64,000 nucleotides of DNA from a bacterium (GTDB lineage Bacteria; Bdellovibrionota_C; UBA2361; SZUA-149; JAEUWB01), in NCBI GenBank assembly GCA_016786595.1, contig JAEUWB010000060.1, forward strand, positions 124,001 to 188,000, in the 5' to 3' direction. The notes below the pieces were generated by a model. That model saw only the letters and a program-made list of their open reading frames with translations, did not search any database and had not been told where the DNA came from. Below, in pieces: positions 51,012-60,567 of this stretch. Every line of letters starts with the position of its first letter. The first letter of the stretch is position 1. The position numbers and the translations under genes are program-made.

Positions 51012-53252
51012 CTAGTGATGAATACTATTCATTGCAGAGCCAGCTTTAAACCAGGCCAGTTCATCAGTTTTGAAACCATGTCGCACTTGAATGGTCTCAG
51101 TCGTTCCATCCTGATGCGTGATTACTAAATCAAGTGGTTTTTCTGGAGTTAATGTCGAGACTCCTTTAATTGCAAAGGTATCTGCGACTTTAATCTTTGC
51201 ATAATCGTTCGGGTCGATAAAAGTTAAAGGTAAGAGACCTTGTTTTTTTAAGTTTGTTTCGTGAATGCGAGCGAAACTTTTCACTAAAATTGCACGAGCT
51301 CCGAGAAAGCGCGGAGACATTGCCGCATGCTCACGGCTTGAACCCTCTCCGTAGTTTTCATCACCGACAACGATCCAACCTCGGCCTTTTGCCTGATAAT
51401 CGCGTGCTACAGTGGTGAAGGCTTCAACTTTACCATTGAGTTGATTTAGTCCTTTACCGGCCTCACGAGTAAACGCGTTAACTGCACCGCTAAACATATT
51501 GTCGCTGATTTTATCAAGATGTCCGCGATACTTGAGCCAGGGGCCGGCCGGAGAGATATGGTCAGTTGTGCACTTGCCCTCAGCTTTTAAGAGTAACAAC
51601 AAGTTTTCGAAGTCCCCTTCGTTCCAGGTTGGAAACGGTTTCAATAAGGCTAGGCGGTCACTTCCAGCTGGAACAATAATTTGCACTTTTGCTTTATCTG
51701 TCGCTGGTTTCACTAAGCCAGAATCACGGGAAAGAAATCCTTGCGCCGGTAGTTCATCTGCCTGCGGAATATTTAATTTAAATTTTTCGCCGTTTGCTCC
51801 TGTCAAGCTATCAGTCAAGGGATTAAAGGAAAGACTGCCACTTAAAGCAAAGGCAGTGACAACTTCAGGACTGGCAATGAAGGCCATTGTTTCTGGGTTT
51901 CCGTCGTTACGTTGCTTGAAGTTGCGGTTAAAGGAGGTAACGATTGTATTGAGTTCGCCCTTTTTAATATCTTTGCGGTTCCACTGACCAATGCAAGGTC
52001 CACAAGCATTAGCTAAGACAGTGCCACCAATCGCAGTTAGTTTTTCGAGCATGCCATCGCGTTCGATTGTAGCAAAAACTTGCTCTGAACCAGGAGTAAT
52101 CATCAAAGGAATTTTAGCTTTAATGCCATGCTTGATTGCTGTTTCTGCGACAGTTGTGGCGCGGCCGATGTCTTCATATGAAGAATTCGTGCAGGAACCG
52201 ATTAGTGCGACACGGATTTCATTGGGATAACCGTGTTGAGCTGCGTCTTCAGCAAGCTTTGAAATTGGTCGAGCTAAGTCAGGGGTGTGTGGTCCAACAA
52301 CATGCGGCTCTAAGGTCGAGAGATCGATTTCATAAACTTCATCGTAGAATGATTTAGGGTCTGCTTGTACTTCGGGATCGGGAGAAAAAAACGCTAAATG
52401 GCTTTGAGCGGCCGCAGCAGTCTCGTCGCGCTTAGTCATTTTTAAGTAACGTGCAGAACGATCATCATAGGAGAAAATGGATGTTGTTGCTCCAAGTTCA
52501 GCTCCCATATTGGTAATCGTTGCGCGGCCAGTCAGACTCATCGAGGCAACACCTGGACCAAAATATTCAACAATCTTTCCTGTGCCGCCCTTAACAGTAA
52601 GAATTCCAGCAACTTTAAGGATCACATCTTTCGGTGATGTCCAACCTTTGAGTTCGCCGCTAAGCTTAATGCCAACTAACTTCGGCCAAGTTAATGTCCA
52701 AGGGAGTCCAGCCATTACTTCTGCTGCGTCAGCTCCGCCAACGCCGATTGCGGCCATACCCATTCCACCTGCATTTGGCGTGTGTGAGTCTGTCCCGATC
52801 ATTAGTCCACCCGGGAAAGCATAATTTTCAAGTACAACTTGGTGAATGATTCCAGAACCTGGTCGCCAAAAATCGATTCCATACTTAGAAGCTGAAGAAG
52901 CTAAAAAATCATAAACTTCATGGTTTTCATCGAGCGCTCTCAGCATGTCTTCTTTCACACCTGTTTCAGCGCGAATTAAATGATCGCAGTGAATGGATGA
53001 GGGGACTGCAGCCTCGGCTCTACCTGCCGACATAAATTGTAGCATTGCCATTTGGGCAGTTGCATCTTGCATGGCTACACGATCCGGGTGGAGTTTTACC
53101 AAGCTTTTACCGCGGACAATTTTTGTAATATCTTCGCTCTGGTCAAGGTGCGAATAGAGTATTTTTTCTGCTAGTGTTAGAGGGCGATTGAGAATTTTAC
53201 GAGCGGATTGAACTTTTGTTTCTAGTTTAGAGTAAAGTGCTTTAATATCCAT
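51012..53252 (-). CDS. Aconitate hydratase, mitochondrial type
   Basis: Iron-sulfur TCA enzyme that interconverts citrate and isocitrate, 746 residues. Cluster cysteines are in [16 protein letters not shown] and [45 protein letters not shown] and [16 protein letters not shown] are almost the wording of the eukaryotic mitochondrial enzyme, while bacterial AcnA is longer (about 890) and AcnB has a different domain order. The swivel domain carries [20 protein letters not shown]. Mitochondrial-type aconitase occurs in several bacterial phyla. With the NAD-isocitrate dehydrogenase at 59551 it covers two successive TCA steps. Confidence 0.95.
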   Translation of the reverse strand: MDIKALYSKLETKVQSARKILNRPLTLAEKILYSHLDQSEDITKIVRGKSLVKLHPDRVAMQDATAQMAMLQFMSAGRAEAAVPSSIHCDHLIRAETGVKEDMLRALDENHEVYDFLASSASKYGIDFWRPGSGIIHQVVLENYAFPGGLMIGTDSHTPNAGGMGMAAIGVGGADAAEVMAGLPWTLTWPKLVGIKLSGELKGWTSPKDVILKVAGILTVKGGTGKIVEYFGPGVASMSLTGRATITNMGAELGATTSIFSYDDRSARYLKMTKRDETAAAAQSHLAFFSPDPEVQADPKSFYDEVYEIDLSTLEPHVVGPHTPDLARPISKLAEDAAQHGYPNEIRVALIGSCTNSSYEDIGRATTVAETAIKHGIKAKIPLMITPGSEQVFATIERDGMLEKLTAIGGTVLANACGPCIGQWNRKDIKKGELNTIVTSFNRNFKQRNDGNPETMAFIASPEVVTAFALSGSLSFNPLTDSLTGANGEKFKLNIPQADELPAQGFLSRDSGLVKPATDKAKVQIIVPAGSDRLALLKPFPTWNEGDFENLLLLLKAEGKCTTDHISPAGPWLKYRGHLDKISDNMFSGAVNAFTREAGKGLNQLNGKVEAFTTVARDYQAKGRGWIVVGDENYGEGSSREHAAMSPRFLGARAILVKSFARIHETNLKKQGLLPLTFIDPNDYAKIKVADTFAIKGVSTLTPEKPLDLVITHQDGTTETIQVRHGFKTDELAWFKAGSAMNSIHH

Positions 53253-53304
53253 ATTATTCTATAGTTAAGGTGGTTAACGCGAAAAACATACTATTTTGTC
53301 TGAC

Positions 53305-54600
53305 ATGCCTGCAACAAGCCTCTTCAATCTAGATAAATCGACGAGCAAGGCACCTTTTGCCGAAAGAATGCGGCCAGGAACGCTAGCTGAAATCGTTGGG
53401 CAGGATGAAATTATTGGCCCAGACAGTTCTCTCGGTAAACTACTGCGTACACCGGGGGCGGTAATTCCCTCGGTGATCTTATGGGGGCCACCTGGGTCGG
53501 GTAAAACCACAATCGCGCGAGTGATTGCACAAACGATCAATGCACAGATTGAACAGCTTTCAGGAGTTTTAGATGGTGTTACGGAATTGCGCGCAGTGAT
53601 TGACCGTGCGCGCGATCAGCAAAAGGCATTTGCTAAGCCGACTGTAGTTCTGGTTGATGAGATTCATCGCTTTAATCGCGCACAGCAAGACGCCTTTTTG
53701 CCTCACGTCGAATCTGGATTAATTACGATTGTTGGGATGACGACAGAGAACGTGAGCTTTCGTCTGCGTGGGGCACTACTCAGTCGACTACGCGTGATTC
53801 AAATTAAGCAACTCGAACCCGCAGCAATAAGAAAACTTTTAGAACGAGCAGTTAATCTTCTAGAAAAATCAATTACCGAGGAAGCGCTAAATTTCATTTT
53901 ACAAATCAGTGCAGGGGATGCCAGACGCGCATTAACGGCACTAGAGTGGGCAAGTGTTAGTGCGGGGCGGGAGATCACGAAAGCAGAGATTGTGAATGGA
54001 TTTGGCAGTGAGCAACCGGTGCGCTTCGATCAAGCAGGGGATGAACACTACGATACGATTTCAGCATTTATTAAATCACTGCGTGGTTCGGATCCAGATG
54101 CCGCCTTATATTATATGTTACGAGCGCTTGAAGGTGGTGAAGACCCGCTATTTTTAACCCGACGAATGATGATCTTTGCTGCAGAAGATGCAGCCTGTGA
54201 CCCGCGGGCATTAGAAATTGCTATCAATGTTGACCGTGCAGTTGAGCGCATTGGTTTACCTGAAGGTGAAATCCCACTTGCGCAAGCAGTCACCTATTTG
54301 GCTTCATGTCCTAAATCAAACGCATCTTATTTGGCCCTGAAGCGTATGCAGGAAATTGTCAAAGAAAATCCTGGCCTTGAAATTCCGCTACATCTTCGAA
54401 ATGCGCCAACAGAACTCATGAAAGAACTCGGTTACAGTAAGGGCTATCAGTATCCACACGATTTTCCAGAAGCTTTTGTGCCCGAACGCTATTTGCCAGA
54501 AAAATTAGCCGGGATAGTTGTCTATCAGCCGAGTACTCGCGGGGTTGAAGGACAAATTAAAGAGCGTTTAGAGCGGATTCGAGCGTTGATTCCAAAGTGA
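53305..54600 (+). CDS. rarA: Replication-associated recombination protein RarA (MgsA)
   Basis: AAA+ ATPase that acts at stalled replication forks. Walker A VILWGPPGSGKTTIARVIA, Walker B VVLVDEIHRFNRAQQDAFLP and sensor 1 IVGMTTENVSFRLRGALLSR are exact for RarA/WRNIP1. The C-terminal tetramerisation part has SLRGSDPDAALYYMLRALEGG and PTELMKELGYSKGYQYPHDF. ATG 53305 gives 431 residues; a TTG three codons earlier is possible. The stop overlaps the GTG start of the next gene. Confidence 0.95.
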   Translation: MPATSLFNLDKSTSKAPFAERMRPGTLAEIVGQDEIIGPDSSLGKLLRTPGAVIPSVILWGPPGSGKTTIARVIAQTINAQIEQLSGVLDGVTELRAVIDRARDQQKAFAKPTVVLVDEIHRFNRAQQDAFLPHVESGLITIVGMTTENVSFRLRGALLSRLRVIQIKQLEPAAIRKLLERAVNLLEKSITEEALNFILQISAGDARRALTALEWASVSAGREITKAEIVNGFGSEQPVRFDQAGDEHYDTISAFIKSLRGSDPDAALYYMLRALEGGEDPLFLTRRMMIFAAEDAACDPRALEIAINVDRAVERIGLPEGEIPLAQAVTYLASCPKSNASYLALKRMQEIVKENPGLEIPLHLRNAPTELMKELGYSKGYQYPHDFPEAFVPERYLPEKLAGIVVYQPSTRGVEGQIKERLERIRALIPK

Positions 54601-56804
54601 AATTTCTACGGTATCTTCTTTATCTTGCTTGCCTACTGCCGAATTTAGCTGCAGCAAATCCTCTCCAAGGAAAAACAGTAGTCCTCGCGTTAGATGGTTT
54701 TCCGTGGTGGGTTTTGAGTGAGCCGGAATGGCAGGCTGAAATGCCTAAATTAAGTCAATTCAAGGCGCAATTTATTCAGCACGGTGGGCTAGCTTTGCCG
54801 TTAACCCCGCCAGAACCTCCAAAAACTGCAACTTCGTTTGCATCGATCCTTACCGGCGTTGATCTCGAAAAGACAGGAGTAGAGAACTTGAAAGACGAGC
54901 TTGCGCTGCGGTTCGATCAACTCAAAGTTGAACCGTTCTGGATTGATTTGGTAAAATCAGGCAAAAAAGTAGTGCTTCTAGGAGGTACGCATCTTGCTCC
55001 AAGTTCAGCCATTGAAAAAAAACTTATTGAGCAAGATGCCAAGGGAAAGCTTTTAATTGTTAATCCGTATCCAGCTAAGCCTGGCATGCCGGAAACGGAT
55101 CCCCGCAATCAGCTCAAGTTATTCGTTTATCCTGATACTAGGCATAACCGAGACGAATTAAATAACTTAGTTGCAGCACTCCAATTATATGATTTTGCTA
55201 TCCCGCAATATCATGCCGGTGCGTTTGGACCTAGCGCGATTGCTGGAGGAGATGGTGCTGCGGAAGATCGCTTACTCGAACGTTTTAGCAATGATTTGAA
55301 AAACTGGGAAAAGCTTACAATCCGTGCTCTGGCACAGCAAGAATATGATTTGATTTTTTCTTACCACCCCATGCTCGATAGAATCGGACATCTTTGGGGC
55401 AAAGCGGTGCGCTACAAGCAAAACCCAATTCTTACTGAAAAATTCACTAAAGCCTTAAGGTTGCTTGATCAGAGTTTGGGTCAAATTCTTGATACTACTG
55501 AAAAAGTGGATCATTGGGTGGTGATCAGCGATCATGGCTTGCATGGCCGGGCACTTAAAACTCAGCCTTTAGCGCACCCGGATAGTCGAGGAATTGCAAT
55601 GTTTGATTCCAAATTGGTCGACCATCACTTAGCTTCAAGGTCCATTCAATCTAAAGATTTACGCGCGATCATTGAGCGAGCGGTGCGTGGATTTGATACT
55701 CTAGTTTTTTCTCAAGGAGAGACGATCTATCAGTTTTTTCTCAAGCAATTGCAGCCACTAGCTCGCGAGTTGATGCAGCGGCCGCTAGTGCTAAAGAGTC
55801 CAATTACTAAGAGCTTTTATTTTGCCTTAGCGGATCAAGCTACAACGCATGCGATGAACGTTAGCAAGATTGAGACTAACCAATTTAAAGATGCGATTTT
55901 GTATTTCAATCGACCCTCAACTACTGTCATTTATGCTGATGGTAAACAGCAAGAAATTCATGTCGGAGATCACCAAAATCGAGCGCTTGTGAGGTTTGCA
56001 CTATTCGACGCTCAGCAAGGGATCAGGCTGAAGTTCTCGACCTTATCGAATGCACAGCAGCCACGAGAAATGTTATTCTTGAGCTATGATCTAAATAATT
56101 TACGACAGTATACGTTGGGGTCGGATCTTAAACTTTGGGATAAAACTTACCCCGAACATTGCATGCTCACAAAAGCGACAGATCCTGCCGCAGTTTCGAA
56201 ATTTCTACTTACAAGCTCGATTGTTGGATTCGATGCTAAGTCATTTTATGAACTTAGTAATGCGCAGCAAGATTTAGTTTTAGATACAATTGGAATTAGT
56301 TTGGCCGAAACATTTAAAGCCTATCAATTTGGTCTTGAGCGTTATGGGGAGGCAAGTGGGTGGAATATTCTTTCACTTACAGTTTTAGCTCCTTATTTTA
56401 GCGGTGGAGGACAAATTGTTATTCCTGTTGGTCAGAACCTAAGCACCAGCAGCGCTGACTGCGATTACTTTCATGACGACTTTCATAGCCGCTACCCGAT
56501 TCGAGTCAAGCTGGAAGAATTAATTTCGCATTATACTGCGACAAAACACCCCAAACTGTTTACTAAACTGACCCGAGAGCAGCGTGTTAATCTTTTTAGA
56601 ACTTTCCTAAAAGAACCCGATCTTAAGCTACGCGACGAAATTAGTGTTCAAGACCTTGAATACTTTGCGGCAATACTCACAACCGAGCAACGGCAAATTA
56701 ATGAGTACATTCAGGAGCTTCTGCAGCAAGCAAAGCATTCTCCCAGTGCTAAGCAACGCTACTTTAGCTATGGCGCTGGAGCTCCATTGCAACCATACTA
56801 TTAA
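54597..56804 (+). CDS. Exported alkaline-phosphatase-superfamily phosphodiesterase
   Basis: Type I phosphodiesterase/nucleotide-pyrophosphatase-like protein of 735 residues. A signal peptide (FLRYLLYLACLLPNLAAA) is followed by VVLALDGFPWWVLSE with the first metal Asp, then PPKTATSFASILTGVD with the nucleophile Thr/Ser. Later metal ligands appear in SYHPMLDRIGHLWGK and HWVVISDHGLHGR. The C-terminal 350 residues have no family I recognise. The GTG start overlaps the rarA TGA. A polytopic membrane protein follows after 10 bases. It may remodel phospho-groups of envelope lipids or glycans; substrate is unknown. Confidence 0.75.
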   Translation: MKFLRYLLYLACLLPNLAAANPLQGKTVVLALDGFPWWVLSEPEWQAEMPKLSQFKAQFIQHGGLALPLTPPEPPKTATSFASILTGVDLEKTGVENLKDELALRFDQLKVEPFWIDLVKSGKKVVLLGGTHLAPSSAIEKKLIEQDAKGKLLIVNPYPAKPGMPETDPRNQLKLFVYPDTRHNRDELNNLVAALQLYDFAIPQYHAGAFGPSAIAGGDGAAEDRLLERFSNDLKNWEKLTIRALAQQEYDLIFSYHPMLDRIGHLWGKAVRYKQNPILTEKFTKALRLLDQSLGQILDTTEKVDHWVVISDHGLHGRALKTQPLAHPDSRGIAMFDSKLVDHHLASRSIQSKDLRAIIERAVRGFDTLVFSQGETIYQFFLKQLQPLARELMQRPLVLKSPITKSFYFALADQATTHAMNVSKIETNQFKDAILYFNRPSTTVIYADGKQQEIHVGDHQNRALVRFALFDAQQGIRLKFSTLSNAQQPREMLFLSYDLNNLRQYTLGSDLKLWDKTYPEHCMLTKATDPAAVSKFLLTSSIVGFDAKSFYELSNAQQDLVLDTIGISLAETFKAYQFGLERYGEASGWNILSLTVLAPYFSGGGQIVIPVGQNLSTSSADCDYFHDDFHSRYPIRVKLEELISHYTATKHPKLFTKLTREQRVNLFRTFLKEPDLKLRDEISVQDLEYFAAILTTEQRQINEYIQELLQQAKHSPSAKQRYFSYGAGAPLQPYY

Positions 56805-56814
56805 CAATTGAGTC

Positions 56815-58266
56815 ATGCTGCACCTGGATCGAAAAAATAAATATCTTATTTTGTTTAGCATCAGTACGGTTGCTTTATTGTTAAGCTTTAGCAGCTACAA
56901 TTTCGTGATCTATTCCAAGATTCTGACACAATTCCCAGCTGGTGGTCTAAGTTTTTGGAAGCCCAGATTTTTGTGGATTTGGCTGAGCTTTGTTTTTCTT
57001 TGCGCTGCATTTACAGCAGCGCAAACGCCAGAAACTCGCAGTGACTTTCGGCGATTGTTACTCGTTTATTGCTTTGCCGGCGCACTAAATCTGCTGGCCC
57101 ATCTTTGGTTTTCCTTAAAGCTGGGCATCGGCTTGTTTGACTATGTGGTAGCGGCAGCAGATAGTTTTGTCTCAAGTAACATGTACCAGCACACACATGT
57201 GCTTAAATCTACAATTGCGTTGATTGTTGCCAGCTTAGGACTTGAACAATATCTCCGTGCAGATATTGGCTGGCCATATTACAAGTTTTTCCCTCTGTGG
57301 GTCGAGTTTCTTGCTCTAGCACTAGCGACTGTATTTATCGTCTATGCCTTGAAATATTTACGAAAGAAGACGCATACAGCTGAATTATGTCTGCAGGCGA
57401 TAATCCTTTTTATTTTACTCAAGTCAATTTTTGATGGCGGACCGCTATCATCTGAAGTGATTGGCTTGGTCCCAATTATCCTAGCGATTGCTTACCCACA
57501 GGTTAAGAAATTTATCATTGCATATCATTGGGTCGTTGCGGTTATCGTTGTGACAGTTGTGCTAATTCTTATTCCTGAATCGGCATTTCGTAATCCATTT
57601 TGGGCCTTACTTAAGCATAGCCAAATGCTACATCTAATTGTTTTAGCATTTTATCTTTGGATTGAGTGGGGTAAGGCAAATAAGCTGAACCTAGTGCGCT
57701 ATTTATTAATAGCACTACTTCTCAGTGGAGGAGCAAAAATAAATAGTAATTTATTTTTCTGGCACGAACTGAAACACCTTGAACAGGAGGTGCGCCGTGG
57801 AGATAATATTTATTTTACTGCTTACTTTAATGAGGCTTTCCCTGGCGAAGTGATCTATCGCGATGGCTCATTAAAGATATATCGCTTCACGGTGGAGCGT
57901 AGCAAAAAGTTGTGGGACTACTACGCGGAGCGGAACTTGCCCGTCGGCTATCGCTTTATTGCTGTTGATGGTGTGAACTGCGATGCGAAAAATGATTTCA
58001 CTATGAAAGGCAGTATCTACAGCGCTGTGTCTCCTGTAGCAACAGGCTTAATTACTCAAACTTCTATGCTCGAAAGGCAAAGTATTTTTACTAAATTTAA
58101 TTTAACCAAATGCGAAGCTGGCCAAGGTTGTAGCTATCGTTATCATGCCCAGGTTCGTGGCTGTGTTTCTGGCACAGCGGCTGAAGTCATCATTAATCGC
58201 TTGCGTAGTAGTGGCTTGAACTTTTTTGTGATTGTGCCAGAAACTGGCTTTAGTTCTGATGATTAA
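56815..58266 (+). CDS. Polytopic membrane protein with C-terminal soluble domain
   Basis: Unrecognised protein of 483 residues. Residues 1-310 contain nine to ten hydrophobic helices (YLILFSISTVALLLSFSSYN, LATVFIVYALKYL, VVAVIVVTVVLILIP). The C-terminal 170 residues are soluble and hold five cysteines (VNCDAKN, TKCEAGQGCSYR, RGCVSG), probably in the periplasm with disulphides. It follows the phosphodiesterase gene by 10 bases, so the two are likely partners. It could be a flippase or transferase acting with that enzyme, which is speculation. The 3' end overlaps the convergent CarS-like gene by 17 bases. Confidence 0.6.
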   Translation: MLHLDRKNKYLILFSISTVALLLSFSSYNFVIYSKILTQFPAGGLSFWKPRFLWIWLSFVFLCAAFTAAQTPETRSDFRRLLLVYCFAGALNLLAHLWFSLKLGIGLFDYVVAAADSFVSSNMYQHTHVLKSTIALIVASLGLEQYLRADIGWPYYKFFPLWVEFLALALATVFIVYALKYLRKKTHTAELCLQAIILFILLKSIFDGGPLSSEVIGLVPIILAIAYPQVKKFIIAYHWVVAVIVVTVVLILIPESAFRNPFWALLKHSQMLHLIVLAFYLWIEWGKANKLNLVRYLLIALLLSGGAKINSNLFFWHELKHLEQEVRRGDNIYFTAYFNEAFPGEVIYRDGSLKIYRFTVERSKKLWDYYAERNLPVGYRFIAVDGVNCDAKNDFTMKGSIYSAVSPVATGLITQTSMLERQSIFTKFNLTKCEAGQGCSYRYHAQVRGCVSGTAAEVIINRLRSSGLNFFVIVPETGFSSDD

Positions 58267-58738
58267 TCATCCGCTCATAAAGTGGGCGGACAAAAATGTT
58301 TACTGTGCGATGAATCGCTGCGCCAAGTAATATTCCAGCACTTGCTTCCTTCCACGGTAAAGCGGAATAAGAAAGATAACCAAGGGCACCGCCAATTAAA
58401 AAATCAGTCTCATCAAAGATTTGAAAGCGACCCCCTGATTGGATTTTTAAGCGCCGTTTGAGAATGCTATTGAAAATCGACCCAGACAAGGCGCCAAGTC
58501 CCATATGTAATGAAGCAAGGAGAGTATCAGTCAGCAGACCAAAAACTAAACTGACCGAGATTACGCAATATACACCGCCAAGACTTCTACTCGGACCTAT
58601 TAAATCCTGTCCAAAAACTGTTAGGCCACGATCGAGACGCATGTCGAACCCGAAAAAACGTGACCAAAGATATGGTGCTAGGTTGGCCAGATATGCCGGA
58701 GCATAAAACCAAAGACTATCAGCTACGAATTGCAGCAT
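58250..58738 (-). CDS. CarS-like CDP-lipid synthase (DUF46)
   Basis: Membrane protein of about 162 residues. AYLANLAPYLWSRFFGF, FGQDLIGPSRSLGGV, GALSGSIFNSILKRRLKI and the Asp pair in DETDFLIGGALGYL match CDP-archaeol synthase, which activates archaeal lipids with CTP and is a relative of phosphatidate cytidylyltransferase. In CarS the loop reads GDGKTWRG; here it is GQDLIGPSRSLGG, so the substrate may differ. I take ATG 58738; TTG 58765 is open. It lies at the end of the trmH operon. Bacterial homologues of unknown function exist, and no archaeal lipid enzyme is otherwise seen here. Confidence 0.7.
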   Translation of the reverse strand: MLQFVADSLWFYAPAYLANLAPYLWSRFFGFDMRLDRGLTVFGQDLIGPSRSLGGVYCVISVSLVFGLLTDTLLASLHMGLGALSGSIFNSILKRRLKIQSGGRFQIFDETDFLIGGALGYLSYSALPWKEASAGILLGAAIHRTVNIFVRPLYERMINHQN

Positions 58739-58883
58739 AAAGAGAAGTAATTCCAAAGCTAGCAACTATCAAACTTAAAGGGATTGATAGGTAGCCACTG
58801 AGGCTAGTTGCACAAAGTAGCATACCTAAAGCAGCTGCCGACCAACGGCCAAAAATTGCCCAACTTTCAGTTGACTGTTTCAT
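58719..58883 (-). CDS. Small two-helix membrane protein
   Basis: Reading frame of 54 codons whose ATG overlaps the trmH stop (ATGA at 58880-58883) and whose end overlaps the CarS-like start by about 20 bases. It encodes MKQSTESWAIFGRW followed by two hydrophobic stretches (SAAALGMLLCATSLSGYL and IPLSLIVASFGITSLYAAI). The stop-start overlap and membrane character argue that it is real; there is no homologue I know. It could be a small partner of the lipid enzyme. Confidence 0.5.
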   Translation of the reverse strand: MKQSTESWAIFGRWSAAALGMLLCATSLSGYLSIPLSLIVASFGITSLYAAIRS

Positions 58884-59533
58884 TTGATCCCGAGACGTTT
58901 GAGAATTAGATCACTACCATCGATATCGCGTCTAAGCCAGTAGTCTAGTAGCTGAGCTTGTTCTGTGTCGCTGAGGGTTTCAAGTTTGCGCCCTTTTAAG
59001 GTTGAGCAAAACAGCGTAATCGCACAAGCTACGGAAACATTAAAACTTTCTACAAATCCATACATCGGGATATGTGCGGCAAAACTTGCCTGTGCTTTAA
59101 GCTCAGGACTAACGCCTTGTTTTTCACTGCCCAGAACAATCGCAAGCTTCTCGTTAAATGGTAAGTCGCTGACGGCGAAAGTCTTTAAATGGGATTTTTG
59201 TCGAGAAAGATACTCAGGCTCAAGTACGACAAGTGCATACCCTGCCGCGCTTAATGCTTGGGCAGCTTCTTGACCAGAATTATACCGGTGGAAGGTTATC
59301 CAACGCTCTGATCCTAAAGCAATGCCTTGATTAGAACTAAAATTATTACCAATCACGTGTAAGTCGGCAATTCCAAAGGCATCGGCACTACGAATTACTG
59401 CAGAAATATTATGCGGGTGAAAAATTTGATCGACGACAAGTGTTAACTGTTTAGTACGCTGCGCTAGGACCTCGCGCAACTTTGCGCTTCTTTCAGGGAC
59501 AATAAAATCCTCTAAGGGGTGACGTGCTAACAT
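58880..59533 (-). CDS. trmH: tRNA/rRNA 2'-O-methyltransferase, TrmH/SpoU family
   Basis: SPOUT methyltransferase of 217 residues. Motif 1 VDQIFHPHNISAVIRSADAF, motif 2 NEKLAIVLGSEKQGVSPEL and motif 3 IPMYGFVESFNVSVACAI build the knotted AdoMet site. The C-terminal SDTEQAQLLDYWLRRDIDGS matches TrmH, which methylates G18 of tRNA, rather than RlmB. The small membrane protein and the CarS-like gene follow on the same strand. Confidence 0.88.
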   Translation of the reverse strand: MLARHPLEDFIVPERSAKLREVLAQRTKQLTLVVDQIFHPHNISAVIRSADAFGIADLHVIGNNFSSNQGIALGSERWITFHRYNSGQEAAQALSAAGYALVVLEPEYLSRQKSHLKTFAVSDLPFNEKLAIVLGSEKQGVSPELKAQASFAAHIPMYGFVESFNVSVACAITLFCSTLKGRKLETLSDTEQAQLLDYWLRRDIDGSDLILKRLGIK

Positions 59534-59550
59534 GCTTTGTGAAATTAAGC

Positions 59551-60561
59551 TTAAACGCCGAGATGATCAATCACAGCACTTGTATATTCGAGTGTTGATG
59601 ATTTGCCACCAAGATCAGCTGTAACAAATTTACCTTGAGCAATAGTTTTCTTAATTGCCGCATCAATTTGTTGCGCCTCGCGGTGGAGTCCCAAATAATC
59701 CAGCATCATCGCAGCCGAGAGCAGTAATGCTGTTGGATTAGCGCTGCCCTTACCGGCAAGATCGGGAGCAGACCCATGCACGGCTTCAAAGACCGCGCCA
59801 TTCACGCCAATATTTCCACTTGGGGCTAGACCTAATCCACCAACTAATCCGGCACAGAGATCGGACAAGATGTCGCCATAAAGATTCTCCATCAATAGCA
59901 AATCAAATTTCTCTGGATGTAAAACCAGTTCCATTGCCATTGCGTCGACGATTTTTTCCTCGACTGGAATTTCCGGGAAATTTTTTGCGACCTCACGATA
60001 GCATTCCAGTGATAAGCCATCAGAAAGTTTCATGATGTTGGCTTTATGGACGAAGGTGATTTTCTTATGCCCTTGCTCGCGGGCATAGTTAAAGGCAAAT
60101 TCTGCAATCCGCGTGCTGGCCTTACGTGTGACAATTTTAAGGCTCTCGACAACGCCGGGAACAACTTCATGCTCAATGCCGGAATAAAGCCCTTCCGTAT
60201 TTTCTCGAATTGTAACGAGGTTAACATTCTCGTAACGACTCTTTACTCCAGTCATGCTCACGGCTGGGCGGACATTGGCGTAGAGGTCAAGGGCTTTACG
60301 TAAGCCGACGTTGACACTTTTAAATCCCGTGCCGATTGCCGTCGTTGTCGGCCCCTTTAAGCCGACTTTATATTCGCGTAATAGATTGAGGGTGTCCTCA
60401 GGGAGTGGATCATTAAAGCGTTCAACGGCTTTAAGTCCGATTTCGGCCTCAATAAATCTAAGATTAAGCTTAAGGCAGTCTAAAACCTTGAGCACAGCAT
60501 CGGTAATTTCAGGCCCGATGCCGTCGCCCCTGATTAATACTACGGTCTTAGCTTCGCTCAA
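59551..60561 (-). CDS. Isocitrate dehydrogenase, NAD type
   Basis: Beta-decarboxylating dehydrogenase of 336 residues. VVLIRGDGIGPEITDAVLK, SVNVGLRKALDLYANVRP (phosphate/substrate site), VTIRENTEGLYSGIEHEV and the metal site MENLYGDILSDLCAG are those of mitochondrial-like NAD-isocitrate dehydrogenases; the C-terminal VHGSAPDLAGKGSANP suits NAD. A role in isopropylmalate or homoisocitrate oxidation is less likely given SVNVGLRKALDLY. It lies six bases downstream of the RRM-S18 gene, an odd neighbour, and eight kb from the mitochondrial-type aconitase. Confidence 0.88.
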   Translation of the reverse strand: MSEAKTVVLIRGDGIGPEITDAVLKVLDCLKLNLRFIEAEIGLKAVERFNDPLPEDTLNLLREYKVGLKGPTTTAIGTGFKSVNVGLRKALDLYANVRPAVSMTGVKSRYENVNLVTIRENTEGLYSGIEHEVVPGVVESLKIVTRKASTRIAEFAFNYAREQGHKKITFVHKANIMKLSDGLSLECYREVAKNFPEIPVEEKIVDAMAMELVLHPEKFDLLLMENLYGDILSDLCAGLVGGLGLAPSGNIGVNGAVFEAVHGSAPDLAGKGSANPTALLLSAAMMLDYLGLHREAQQIDAAIKKTIAQGKFVTADLGGKSSTLEYTSAVIDHLGV

Positions 60562-60567
60562 TTATTT

